Source: Dermacoccus nishinomiyaensis
GTDB taxonomy: Bacteria; Actinomycetota; Actinomycetes; Actinomycetales; Dermatophilaceae
Reading direction: 5' to 3'
DNA: 64,000 nt
Assembly (NCBI RefSeq): GCF_900447535.1
Contig: NZ_UFXX01000001.1
Coordinates: 1,178,001 to 1,242,000 of the forward strand
The notes beneath the pieces were generated by a model. It made no database searches, was not told the DNA's origin, and worked only from the letters and a program-made list of their open reading frames with translations. Below, one piece after another: positions 26,907-34,885 of the stretch. The position numbers and the translations under genes are program-made. The stretch's first letter is position 1. Every line of letters starts with the position of its first letter.

Positions 26907-26957
26907 GGTCGAGGGCCATGGCGATCGCGCGCAGCGCGATCGCCATGGCCCTCGACC
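26907..26957. terminator. Long perfect hairpin, 24-bp stem
   Basis: The arms match perfectly over 24 bases with a 3-base GCA loop, starting GGTCGAGGGCCATGGCGATC. It begins 15 bases after the acyl-CoA dehydrogenase stop. It is longer than most intrinsic terminators in this window. Confidence 0.75.
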
Positions 26958-26976
26958 GTAGGTGAGCGTCCGGCGA

Positions 26977-27024
26977 AGGGTTGTGGAGGTTCGTGCTACC
27001 CAGAGCACGAACCTCCACAACCCT
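26977..27024. terminator. Second long perfect hairpin, 21-bp stem
   Basis: A 21-base perfect stem (AGGGTTGTGGAGGTTCGTGC...) with a 6-base loop ACCCAG follows the first hairpin by 19 bases, just after the 3' end of the isochorismatase-like pseudogene on the other strand. Each hairpin may serve one of the converging transcripts. Confidence 0.75.
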
Positions 27025-27045
27025 CGTGGGAGCGGCTGCCACCCG

Positions 27046-27578
27046 TCAGGCGAACGCGTCGGCGGCTGTCGTCGTCGAGCCCACCGCGTCAGGCTGCTTC
27101 GTCCAGGACGCTTGGGCGTTGAGGACGCGGATGGCTTCGTCCGGGCCGTAGGGCAGGCCATTTTCGCGCATGTCGGCGGTCGTGTGCGCGTCTTCGACGA
27201 GCGTCATGTCGTAGCCGCGGTGGATGCCGCCGTAGAACGTCGAGCGGATGCAGGCGTCGGTCTGGGCGCCGCAGAGGACGATGCGTTTGACGTCGCGCTC
27301 CTGCAGACGTTCGGCGAGGTCGGTCTCGACGAACGCATCACCCACGTCTTGTGGACGACCAGTTCGCCAGGTGCCGGAACAAGCTGCGGGACGACCTGCC
27401 ATGCGTCGCTGTCACGCGGCATCCCCGGGTCGGAGTGCTGCACCCAGATGACGGGCACACCCTGCTCACGCGCCCGATCGACGAGCGATGAGATCTTCGC
27501 GACGACGTCGTCGCTGTTGACGGATTCGGCCATGACATCGTTCTGCACATCGACGACGAGAAGTGCTGTTTCGCTCAT
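27046..27578 (-). pseudogene. Isochorismatase-like cysteine hydrolase, frameshifted
   Basis: The N-terminal part reads MSETALLVVDVQNDVMAESV up to ELVVHKTW in one frame; the remainder, GDAFVETDLAERLQERDVKR, VLCGAQTDACIRSTFYGGIH and DMTLVEDAHTTADM, continues in another frame. Together they make a complete cysteine hydrolase of about 177 residues with the catalytic Asp (VVDVQND), Lys (HK) and Cys (TDACI). The change occurs at the run of G on the minus strand near 27341-27344, where one extra G restores the frame. Either a recent inactivating deletion or a sequencing error. Confidence 0.85.
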
Positions 27579-27748
27579 GCAGTCAGCGTAGGTGGCCCCG
27601 GTGACAACGCTGCCCGGACGTCCCACTCGATGCAGAACGACGCCAGGCGGAGACGCGGCGGCCCGCGGACGTCCCACTTCATGTCAGGTGGCGCCATGTG
27701 GGGAAGTCATCAGGCCTGACGGGCAGTGCGCAGGACAACGCCATCCAG

Positions 27749-27769
27749 TTGTTGAGCAATGCTCAACAA
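27749..27769. promoter_or_regulatory. Palindromic operator upstream of AMP-ligase gene
   Basis: TTGAGCAATGCTCAA, extended to 9-base perfect arms (TTGTTGAGC / GCTCAACAA), lies 68 bases before the ligase start. A second copy, TTGAGCAACGCTCAA, lies after the ligase gene. Size and symmetry suit a TetR-type repressor. Confidence 0.6.
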
Positions 27770-27836
27770 GATGCCCCAGGAGCGTTGTCGGTGTGGTGTG
27801 ATGTGATGCACAGCACAATCAACGTCTGGAGTGCAC

Positions 27837-29366
27837 ATGTCCGAGCTGCCCCTCGTCTCCACCACGCTCTCCCTCGCCAGCGTGCTCGCCGAACCGGCAC
27901 GCCGCACCCCTGACGCTCTTGCCCTGATCGAGGGCGAGCGTCGACTCACGTACGCGGAGGTCTGGCGCGAGGCGCGCACGGTCGCCGCGCAACTTATCGC
28001 GGACGGCGTCACGCCCGGCGACCGCGTCGCGCTGCTGGCGCCCAACGTCGTCGAGTTCGTCACGAGCTACTACGGCATCCTCGCGGCGGGTGGCGTCGTC
28101 GTCCCCGTGCCGACGCTGCTGCAAGGGCGCGAGGCCGCCTACCTCCTGGAGACGGCCGAGGTGAGCCGCCTGCTCCACCACCCGGCTGTCGCGGCGACGG
28201 CGACGAAGGCGTCGGAGATCACCGGTGTCCCCGCGGTCGACATCACCACGTACGCGGCCGGCGCCGAACCCATCAGCAACTTCGTGGCACGCGAGCCGCT
28301 CGACCCCGCCGTCATCTTCTTCACGAGCGGCACGACGGGCAAGCCCAAGGGCGCGATCCTCACCCATCTCAACTTGGTGATGAATTGCACGGTCAGCGCG
28401 TTCGACGGCAACGGCGTCGCGGCGGGCGCCGTCGTCCTGGGGTGCCTGCCGTTGTTCCACATCTTCGGTCAGTCCGTCTCGCTCAACGCGGCGTTCCGGC
28501 GTGGCGTCACCGTCGTCCTGCAGCCGCGTTTCGACGCGACGGAGGCGCTGCGCCTCATGAACGCCGAGGGCGTGACGATGATCTGCGCCGTGCCGACGAT
28601 GTACATCCAGCTACTCAAGGCGGTCGGCGAGCACCCCGAGATCCCCGTCCCGCAGCTCGCTGACGCCATCAGCGGCGGCGCGTCGCTGCCCGTAGCCGTG
28701 CTCGAGAAGTTCGAGAGGGTGTTCTCGACGAAGATCCACGAGGGCTACGGCCTCAGCGAGACCTCGCCGTCGATCACGTCGAACCAGGAGGCGCTCGGCG
28801 TCGAACCGGGCACCGTCGGACACGCACTGTGGGGCATCGACATGGGCATCGCCGACCTGACGGTGCCCGAACGCGTCGAGCTGCTGCCGCCGGGCGAGCG
28901 CGGCGAGGTCGTCTGCCGCGGCCACGCCATCTTCGCCGGCTACTGGAACAACCCGGCCGCGAGCGCCGAAGCCCTGCAGGACGGGTGGTTCCGCACCGGC
29001 GACATCGGCATCCAGGACGAGACGGGGCGGGTGCGCATCGTCGACCGGACGAAGGATCTCGTCATCCGCGGCGGGTACAACGTCTACCCGCGCGAGGTCG
29101 AGGAGACGCTGATGCGCTATGACGGCGTCGCGCAGGTCGCCGTGATCGGCGTGCCCGACGAGCAGTACGGCGAGGAGATCATGGCCGTCGTCGTGCCGTC
29201 CGACGACGCTGCGCTCGACGCTGAGACGCTCGTCACCTGGAGCCGAGAGCAGCTCGGATCGCACAAGTACCCGCGCCGCGTCGACATCGTCGAGGCGCTG
29301 CCGCTCGGGCCGAGCATGAAGGTGCTCAAGCGCGAACTTCGCACGAGGTACGCCGAAGGGGCATAG
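27837..29366 (+). CDS. AMP-dependent acyl-CoA synthetase/ligase
   Basis: A 509-residue ANL-superfamily enzyme that would activate a carboxylic acid to its CoA thioester via an acyl-adenylate. Motifs in order: FFTSGTTGKPKGAILTH (P-loop), LPLFHIFGQSVSL, GYGLSETSP, WFRTGDIG and DRTKDLVIRGGYNVYPREVE (hinge), with the acyl-adenylation Lys in PSMKVLKREL. The ATG is chosen because GGAG lies 5 bases upstream; a GTG two codons earlier would overlap that site. First of a set with two SDRs and a hydratase; the palindrome upstream suggests control by a repressor sensing an acyl-CoA. Confidence 0.9.
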   Translation: MSELPLVSTTLSLASVLAEPARRTPDALALIEGERRLTYAEVWREARTVAAQLIADGVTPGDRVALLAPNVVEFVTSYYGILAAGGVVVPVPTLLQGREAAYLLETAEVSRLLHHPAVAATATKASEITGVPAVDITTYAAGAEPISNFVAREPLDPAVIFFTSGTTGKPKGAILTHLNLVMNCTVSAFDGNGVAAGAVVLGCLPLFHIFGQSVSLNAAFRRGVTVVLQPRFDATEALRLMNAEGVTMICAVPTMYIQLLKAVGEHPEIPVPQLADAISGGASLPVAVLEKFERVFSTKIHEGYGLSETSPSITSNQEALGVEPGTVGHALWGIDMGIADLTVPERVELLPPGERGEVVCRGHAIFAGYWNNPAASAEALQDGWFRTGDIGIQDETGRVRIVDRTKDLVIRGGYNVYPREVEETLMRYDGVAQVAVIGVPDEQYGEEIMAVVVPSDDAALDAETLVTWSREQLGSHKYPRRVDIVEALPLGPSMKVLKRELRTRYAEGA

Positions 29367-29371
29367 TGTTG

Positions 29372-29395
29372 TTGAGCAACGCTCAATAGCGTTGC
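29372..29395. promoter_or_regulatory. Second palindromic operator overlapping a hairpin
   Basis: TTGAGCAACGCTCAA overlaps a second dyad, GCAACGC / GCGTTGC around TCAATA. It lies between the ligase stop and the first SDR, 26 bases before that gene's start, so it may be both an internal operator and a weak terminator. Confidence 0.55.
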
Positions 29396-29420
29396 GTGCG
29401 TCTTTCGAGAGGAATGCTTC

Positions 29421-30182
29421 ATGACTGCACAGGCCAGCCGCTTCACCGGCAAGGTCGCGATCGTCACCGGCGCGAGCCGCGGGATCGGCCTCGCCATCGC
29501 CCAGCGCTTCGTCGACGAGGGCGCGAACGTCATCATCACCGCGCGCGGTCAGGAAACGCTCGACGCCGCCGTCGCGCAGCTCGGCGACGCGGCCGTCGCC
29601 GTCGCCGGCAAGGCGCAGGACAAGGCGCACCAGGACGAGGTCGTGCGCACCGCGATGGAGCGCTGGGGCCGCATCGACGTGCTCGTCAACAACACGGGCA
29701 TCAACCCCGTCTACGGCGGCCTCATGGACCTCGACGACGACGCGGCGCGCAAGATCGCCGACGTCAACCTGCTCGCGACGCTGTCGTGGACGCGCGCCGT
29801 CTGGAACGCGTGGATGAAGGACAACGGCGGCTCGGTCGTCAACCTCGCGAGCATCGCCGGGCTGCGCGCCGCACCCGGCATCGCGTTCTACGGCGTGACG
29901 AAGGCCGGCGTCATCCACATGACAGAGGAGCTCGCCGCCGAACTCGGCCCGAAGGTGCGCGTCAACGCCGTCGCCCCCGCCGTCGTCAAGACCGACTTCG
30001 CGAAGGCCCTGTACGAGGGCCGCGAGGAATCCGTCGCCAAGCCCTACCCGCTCAAGCGCCTCGGCGCACCGGAGGACATCGCGGGGCCCGTCGCGTTCCT
30101 CGCCTCCGACGACGCCGCGTGGATGACGGGCCAGACGCTCGTCGTCGACGGCGGCATCACCGTCACCGGCGGGCTCGTCTGA
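29421..30182 (+). CDS. SDR-family oxidoreductase
   Basis: A classical short-chain dehydrogenase of 253 residues with TGASRGIG (NAD(P) binding, about 17-24), LVNNTGIN, the catalytic Ser in VVNLASIAGLR and YGVTK. A GAGAGGA site precedes the ATG. It likely oxidises or reduces a 3-hydroxy/3-oxoacyl-CoA or a related alcohol, given the ligase upstream and a FabG plus hydratase downstream. The exact substrate cannot be read from the sequence. Confidence 0.88.
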   Translation: MTAQASRFTGKVAIVTGASRGIGLAIAQRFVDEGANVIITARGQETLDAAVAQLGDAAVAVAGKAQDKAHQDEVVRTAMERWGRIDVLVNNTGINPVYGGLMDLDDDAARKIADVNLLATLSWTRAVWNAWMKDNGGSVVNLASIAGLRAAPGIAFYGVTKAGVIHMTEELAAELGPKVRVNAVAPAVVKTDFAKALYEGREESVAKPYPLKRLGAPEDIAGPVAFLASDDAAWMTGQTLVVDGGITVTGGLV

Positions 30183-30217
30183 GACCTGCTGCCGGCAACT
30201 ACCGGCCGTCGCTGTTT

Positions 30218-30233
30218 GCGTGCACGTGCACGC
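30218..30233. promoter_or_regulatory. 16-bp perfect palindrome
   Basis: GCGTGCACGTGCACGC lies in the 106-base gap between the two SDR genes, 55 bases before the second. It may be an operator distinct from the TTGAGC palindrome. Confidence 0.35.
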
Positions 30234-30288
30234 GAGTAGATGAGCCACGAAACCTGAACGACCACCCGCCCCACGAAAGGACTTCTCC

Positions 30289-31041
30289 ATGACCCAGCGA
30301 ACCGCCATCGTCACCGGAGCCGCGCGCGGCATCGGCGCCGCCGTCGCCAAACGCCTCGCTGCGGACGGCATGAAGGTCGCCGTCCTCGACCTCGACGAAT
30401 CCGCTTGCGCGGCAACGGTCGAGGCCATCAAGACCGCCGGCGGCGACGCCCTGGCCGTCGGCTGCGATGTCGCCGACGAGGAGAGCGTCAAGGGCGCCGT
30501 CGCCCGCGTTGCCGACGAGCTCGGCGCGCCGACCGTCCTCGTCAACAACGCCGGCATCCTGCGCGACAACCTGCTGTTCAAGATGTCGGCCGACGACTGG
30601 GACATGGTGATGAACGTGCACCTGCGCGGCTCGTTCCTCATGTCGCGCGAGTGCCAGGCGCACATGACGAAGGAGGGCTTCGGCCGCATCGTCAACCTGT
30701 CGTCGAGCTCCGCGCTCGGCAACCGCGGCCAGGCGAACTACTCGGCCGCGAAGGCGGGGCTGCAGGGCTTCACGAAGACGCTCGCCATCGAGCTCGGCAA
30801 GTTCGGCGTGACGGCGAATGCCATCGCCCCGGGCTTCATCGAGACGGACATGACGGCGGCGACGGCCGAGCGCGTCGGCGTGCCGTTCGAGGACTTCATC
30901 AAGGGCGCCGCCGAGATGACGGCCGTCAAGAAGGCCGGCCAGCCCGACGACATCGCCAACGCGGCGTCGTTCTTCTGCGACGAGCGCTCCGGGTACGTCT
31001 CCGGGCAGGTGCTGTACGTCGCCGGCGGACCGCTCTGCTGA
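30289..31041 (+). CDS. 3-oxoacyl-ACP reductase FabG-like SDR
   Basis: A 250-residue SDR beginning MTQRTAIVTGAARGIGAAVA, with LVNNAGILRDNLLFKMSADD, the catalytic Ser in LSSSSALGN, YSAAK, and the FabG-type end APGFIETDMTAAT. GAAAGGA precedes the ATG. As a FabG homologue it should interconvert 3-oxo- and (3R)-hydroxyacyl thioesters, which fits the R-specific hydratase 20 bases downstream. This looks like a non-FAS copy in a catabolic or specialised cycle. Confidence 0.9.
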   Translation: MTQRTAIVTGAARGIGAAVAKRLAADGMKVAVLDLDESACAATVEAIKTAGGDALAVGCDVADEESVKGAVARVADELGAPTVLVNNAGILRDNLLFKMSADDWDMVMNVHLRGSFLMSRECQAHMTKEGFGRIVNLSSSSALGNRGQANYSAAKAGLQGFTKTLAIELGKFGVTANAIAPGFIETDMTAATAERVGVPFEDFIKGAAEMTAVKKAGQPDDIANAASFFCDERSGYVSGQVLYVAGGPLC

Positions 31042-31061
31042 ACCGGGACGAGGAGAACACC

Positions 31062-31514
31062 ATGCGAACGTTCAACGGACTCGACGAACTCAAGACGGCT
31101 GTCGGCGAGCATCTCGGCACGAGCGAGTGGCACGAGATCACGCAGAAGATGGTCGACCAGTTCGCGGACGCCACCGGCGACCACCAGTGGATCCACGTCG
31201 ACCCCGAACGCGCCAAGAGCGGCCCGTTCGGCACGACCATCGCGCACGGCTACCTGACGTTGTCGCTCGCGCCGATGCTGTCGTCGGAGATCTGGACGAT
31301 CGAAGGCATCACGATGGCCGTCAACTACGGCTCGAACAAGGTGCGCTTCACGCAGCCCGTGCCCGTGGGGTCGCGGGTGCGCGGCAGCATCGTGCTCGAC
31401 AGCGTCGACGAGAGCCCCAAGGGCGCCCAGGTCGCCATGACGCTGACCGTCGAGATCGAGGGTCAAGAGCGACCCGCGTGCGTCGCGCAGACGCTGAGCG
31501 TCATCGTGCCCTGA
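31062..31514 (+). CDS. MaoC-type R-specific enoyl-CoA hydratase
   Basis: A single-hotdog hydratase of 150 residues beginning MRTFNGLDELKTAVGEHLGT. The catalytic motif DATGDHQWIHVDPERAKSGP and AHGYLTLSLAP are intact. It adds water to trans-2-enoyl-CoA to form (3R)-hydroxyacyl-CoA. A GAGGAG site precedes the ATG. Last gene of the ligase-SDR-FabG-hydratase set; an inverted repeat follows. Confidence 0.9.
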   Translation: MRTFNGLDELKTAVGEHLGTSEWHEITQKMVDQFADATGDHQWIHVDPERAKSGPFGTTIAHGYLTLSLAPMLSSEIWTIEGITMAVNYGSNKVRFTQPVPVGSRVRGSIVLDSVDESPKGAQVAMTLTVEIEGQERPACVAQTLSVIVP

Positions 31515-31550
31515 CGATCGGCGCCGCTGCGCTCGTGTTCGAGCGCGCAC

Positions 31551-31612
31551 GATGGCGGGTGACTCACGAGGTGGAGGGCAGTTTCGAACCAACCAGTGAG
31601 TTACCCGCCATC
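31551..31612. terminator. Inverted repeat between MaoC gene and hypothetical gene
   Basis: Arms of 17 bases (GATGGCGGGTGACTCAC and complement with one mismatch) are separated by a 28-base loop. The large loop is atypical for a terminator, but it lies exactly between two convergent genes. Confidence 0.55.
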
Positions 31613-31617
31613 ATGCG

Positions 31618-32001
31618 TCAGGCCTGCGATTCGTCGGTCCCGGGGTCGATGAACGCGGCCCCTATTCTGCGGGACTCCTCGTCCCCCAACCACTCGAGCG
31701 CATGAATCGGGGCGGGGCGACCGCCCTGCCTGACCCCTGTCCACTCTCGTCGAGCCCACTGTTCGGTCTCGGCCTCGATTGCCGCGCCGTCACTCAGCCA
31801 GATGTCTGTGCACACTCCGTCCGGCAGGTCGAGCCACAGAATCGCGTTCTCGTAGGGTGCCGACCAGCATCGCCACCACAGATGACCACTCTCGAGCGTG
31901 GCGAGGCGAACCGATTCGACGTACAGAACTCCTGAGCGACCATCGGGCAACGTGGCACGCGCCGCGCGATCGCGAAACGGGTCGAGACACGGATCGGGCA
32001 C
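31618..32001 (-). CDS. Hypothetical protein, 127 residues
   Basis: A small acidic, Trp-rich protein starting MPDPCLDPFRDRAARATLPD with segments LESGHLWWRCWSAPYENAIL and LDLPDGVCTDIWLSDGAAIE. No signal, membrane segment or known motif is visible. It is coded on the strand of pepN, 38 bases after it. I do not recognise the family. Confidence 0.6.
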   Translation of the reverse strand: MPDPCLDPFRDRAARATLPDGRSGVLYVESVRLATLESGHLWWRCWSAPYENAILWLDLPDGVCTDIWLSDGAAIEAETEQWARREWTGVRQGGRPAPIHALEWLGDEESRRIGAAFIDPGTDESQA

Positions 32002-32039
32002 GAACCCCGTCTCGAGATCGGGCTTTGGTGACAGCCCGG

Positions 32040-34823
32040 TCAGCCCTCGACGAACGCGGCGCGCGAGGCGAGGACCTCACGCACGAGGGCCTGCTGATCG
32101 ACGACGGCACGGCGCACCGATGCGGGCAGGTCGCGCTCGAGCATGCGGCGGGCTTCGACGTCGAGTTCCTCGCTCGCGAGGGCCGTCGGGAACGCAAGCG
32201 ACGCGACGCGGGCGAGCGCGTCCTCGCCCACCCACGCGCGCATCGCGGGAACGTCGCTGACGTAGCGCTCGATGTACGGCGCAAGGGTGGCCTCGTCGTC
32301 GGCCGACCAAAAACCCGTGGCGAGCGCGTTCATCTCGTAGTTGCTGTGCGCCGGCGTGTCATCGGTGGGAGCGGCCGTCAGCTCCTCCCACGCCCATTCC
32401 TTCGCCTCCGCGGTCGGGAACGACGCCCGTGCCGTGAGATAGCCGAGCTGACCCGACATCGTCTCGTCAGCCGCGAGGGCGTCGCCGAGCTCGGCGATCG
32501 TCACCGCGTCGAGCTGTGCGAGGCGACGCGCCACGCGCCACCGGAACGGTGCGTCACCGTCGAGCCCCGCCGGCAGGCCCTCCCCCGCGAACCACGGACG
32601 CAGACGCTCGGCGTCGCCCGTCGAGGCGACGAGACGCGCCCCCGCGAGGAGGCGGGGATCGTCGACGGCATCGACCCGTGCGCCCGAGGACGCACCGGCC
32701 GAAGTCGATGACGGTGCGCCGGCAGGGCTCAGCGAAGATGCGCCGGCAGCGCTCGACGACGGGCTGGCAGTGCTCGTCGAGGACGCCGCTGACATGGCGC
32801 TCGTCGAAGAATCCGATGCCGCAGCCATGAGCTGCTCCCCCACCGCGGCGAGACGTGCCGCAGCGTCCGAACGCTCGGACCACGGCATGAAGCGTCCGAC
32901 GACCTGCCCCAGGGCCACGCCGACGGCGACGTCGAGCACGGGCATCTGCGTCTCGGCCGGCAGCGCGCCCTCGGCGATGGCGAGCACCTGCTGCGGGGAG
33001 ACGACAGCCGTCGCGAGGCCGTGGGCGAGTGCCGTCCAGATCATGCCGCGCGTGGTTGCGTCGGCGATGCCGGACAGTGCTGTCGGCAGCGCAGCGAGGG
33101 TCGCGGCGTCGAACTCGACGCCTGCCCACGTCAGGTCACCGGCGTTCGGGATGATGGCGGCGACCTGCTCACCGCGCGCCATCGTTCCGCTCACCTCGGG
33201 CAGGTCGACGAGGCCCGCAGCGCCCGTCAGGTCGTCGACGGCGACGAGGGCGCCGTCGGCTGAATGGGCGCTCACGCGGAGGGTGTGCGTGCGCTCGGCA
33301 GGCCACTGCGTGTTGGCCTCGATGACGAGGTGGGGCGCGCTCGTCGTGTCAGCCGCGGCGGAGGCATCGTGATCCGAGGGAGCGGACGCAGCCGGGTCGC
33401 GGGCGTCGTCGAGCGAGCGGGTGGTACGTGCTGCGTCATCGGTACCCTCGGTCACCACACCGCGGGCCGCGCCGACGAACCCGTCGACGCGGAGGGTGTC
33501 CATGCCGGCCGTCTCGAGCCACGCGGCGGCCCATCGCGTCAGGTCGGTGCCGGAGGCCTCTTCGAGGGAGGCGAGGAAGTCGGCGAGCGTCGCGTTGGCG
33601 AACGCGTGCCGCTGCAGGTGCAGTCGAACGCCCGCGATGAACGCGTCGTCACCGATGTGGTGGATGAGCTGACGCAGCACCGCCGAACCCTTGGCGTAGG
33701 AGATGCCGTCGAAGTTCTGCAGCGCCGTGTCGGTGTCGGGCGCGGGCGCGCCCGCGACGGGGTGCGTCGACGGCGACCGCTCCGCCGCGTAACCCCATGC
33801 CTTGCGGCCGGCGGCGACGTCGACCCACGCGTCGTCGAACTCGGTGGCCGCGACGAGCGTGCGGTTGGCCATGTACTCGGCGAACGACTCGTTGAGCCAC
33901 AGGTCGTCCCACCACTGCATCGTCACGAGGTCGCCGAACCACATGTGCGCCATCTCGTGGCTGATCGTGTTGGCGCGCGACAGGTGTTCGGTGCGGCTCG
34001 CGGCGCCGGTGAAGACGAGCTGGTCGCGGAACGTCACGCACCCCGGGTTCTCCATCGCGCCCGCGTTGAACTCAGGAACGAACACCTGGTGGTACTCGCC
34101 GAACGGGTATCGGATGCCGAACAGCTGGTGGTAGTAGTCGAACGACTCGCGCGTCACGGTGAGCATCTCGTCGGCCTGCGCCTCGAGCCGGTCGCGCAAC
34201 GAGGCGCGCGCGTGCAGCGCGAGGGGAATGCCGTCGTGCTCAGCCGTGACGGTGGCGAAGGGGCCGGCGCAGACGGTGACGAAATACGTCGCGAGCGGTT
34301 TCGTCGTCGCAGCGCGCCAGAGCTGCGGTTCGACCTCGCGCATGGCGCCGTTGGCGACGACCGTCCACCCCTGCGGGGCGCGCACGGTGACGTCGTACGG
34401 CGCCTTGAGGTCGGGCTGGTCGAAGCAGGCGTAGACGCGCGATGCCGCGTCCATGAACAGGTGGCCGTAGACGTAGTCGTTGCTGTCGGCGGGGTCGGTG
34501 GCCCGGTGCAGGCCCTGCCCGTCGCGCCCGTACGTCATGCGCGCGGTGACGACGAGTTCGTTGCGCTCGGCGAGATCGTCGAGGCGCAGGCGACGACCGT
34601 CGAGGGCCGTGGTGACGTCGAGGTCACGCCCGTTGAGCGATGCTGACAGCAGCTCGTCGGGGTCGAGGTCGACGAACGTCGACGCTCCGGCCTGCGCGTC
34701 GAACGTCAGCGTCGTCGTCGAACCGAACGTGCGGGGCCCCGCGTCGAGATCGAGGTCGATGCGGTAGGCCGTCGGATGCACGATCGCGGCTCGTGCTTGC
34801 GCTTCGTCACGCGTCAGAGTCAT
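32040..34823 (-). CDS. pepN: Aminopeptidase N (M1 zinc metallopeptidase)
   Basis: A cytoplasmic M1 aminopeptidase of 927 residues that trims N-terminal residues from peptides. The exopeptidase motif is NAGAMENPG (about 253) and the zinc site HEMAHMWFGD with downstream NESFAEYM (about 289-315). Compared with the roughly 850-residue actinobacterial form I recall, it carries two low-complexity inserts: an Asp/Ala-rich one (about 465-500) and a Ser/Ala-rich one (about 665-720, e.g. SSTSAMSAASSTSTASPSSS). These probably form surface loops. Downstream of the nuo cluster on the same strand, but likely separate. Confidence 0.94.
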   Translation of the reverse strand: MTLTRDEAQARAAIVHPTAYRIDLDLDAGPRTFGSTTTLTFDAQAGASTFVDLDPDELLSASLNGRDLDVTTALDGRRLRLDDLAERNELVVTARMTYGRDGQGLHRATDPADSNDYVYGHLFMDAASRVYACFDQPDLKAPYDVTVRAPQGWTVVANGAMREVEPQLWRAATTKPLATYFVTVCAGPFATVTAEHDGIPLALHARASLRDRLEAQADEMLTVTRESFDYYHQLFGIRYPFGEYHQVFVPEFNAGAMENPGCVTFRDQLVFTGAASRTEHLSRANTISHEMAHMWFGDLVTMQWWDDLWLNESFAEYMANRTLVAATEFDDAWVDVAAGRKAWGYAAERSPSTHPVAGAPAPDTDTALQNFDGISYAKGSAVLRQLIHHIGDDAFIAGVRLHLQRHAFANATLADFLASLEEASGTDLTRWAAAWLETAGMDTLRVDGFVGAARGVVTEGTDDAARTTRSLDDARDPAASAPSDHDASAAADTTSAPHLVIEANTQWPAERTHTLRVSAHSADGALVAVDDLTGAAGLVDLPEVSGTMARGEQVAAIIPNAGDLTWAGVEFDAATLAALPTALSGIADATTRGMIWTALAHGLATAVVSPQQVLAIAEGALPAETQMPVLDVAVGVALGQVVGRFMPWSERSDAAARLAAVGEQLMAAASDSSTSAMSAASSTSTASPSSSAAGASSLSPAGAPSSTSAGASSGARVDAVDDPRLLAGARLVASTGDAERLRPWFAGEGLPAGLDGDAPFRWRVARRLAQLDAVTIAELGDALAADETMSGQLGYLTARASFPTAEAKEWAWEELTAAPTDDTPAHSNYEMNALATGFWSADDEATLAPYIERYVSDVPAMRAWVGEDALARVASLAFPTALASEELDVEARRMLERDLPASVRRAVVDQQALVREVLASRAAFVEG

Positions 34824-34885
34824 GCTGCCATCCTGCCAGCCCAGGGTGTGCCGCAGGTGGAACGCGGTTACCGACGGCGCGGGCC

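Noticed and set aside
27615-27683. Two copies of CGGACGTCCCACTYSATG about 51 bases apart as an operator or mobile-element end
   Set aside because: Direct repeats with no symmetry, no transposase nearby and a position upstream of the ligase operator; too little to support a function.
28611-30722. Minus-strand open frame of 703 codons over the ligase and SDR genes
   Set aside because: Antisense to three well-supported genes; composition is that of a shadow frame.
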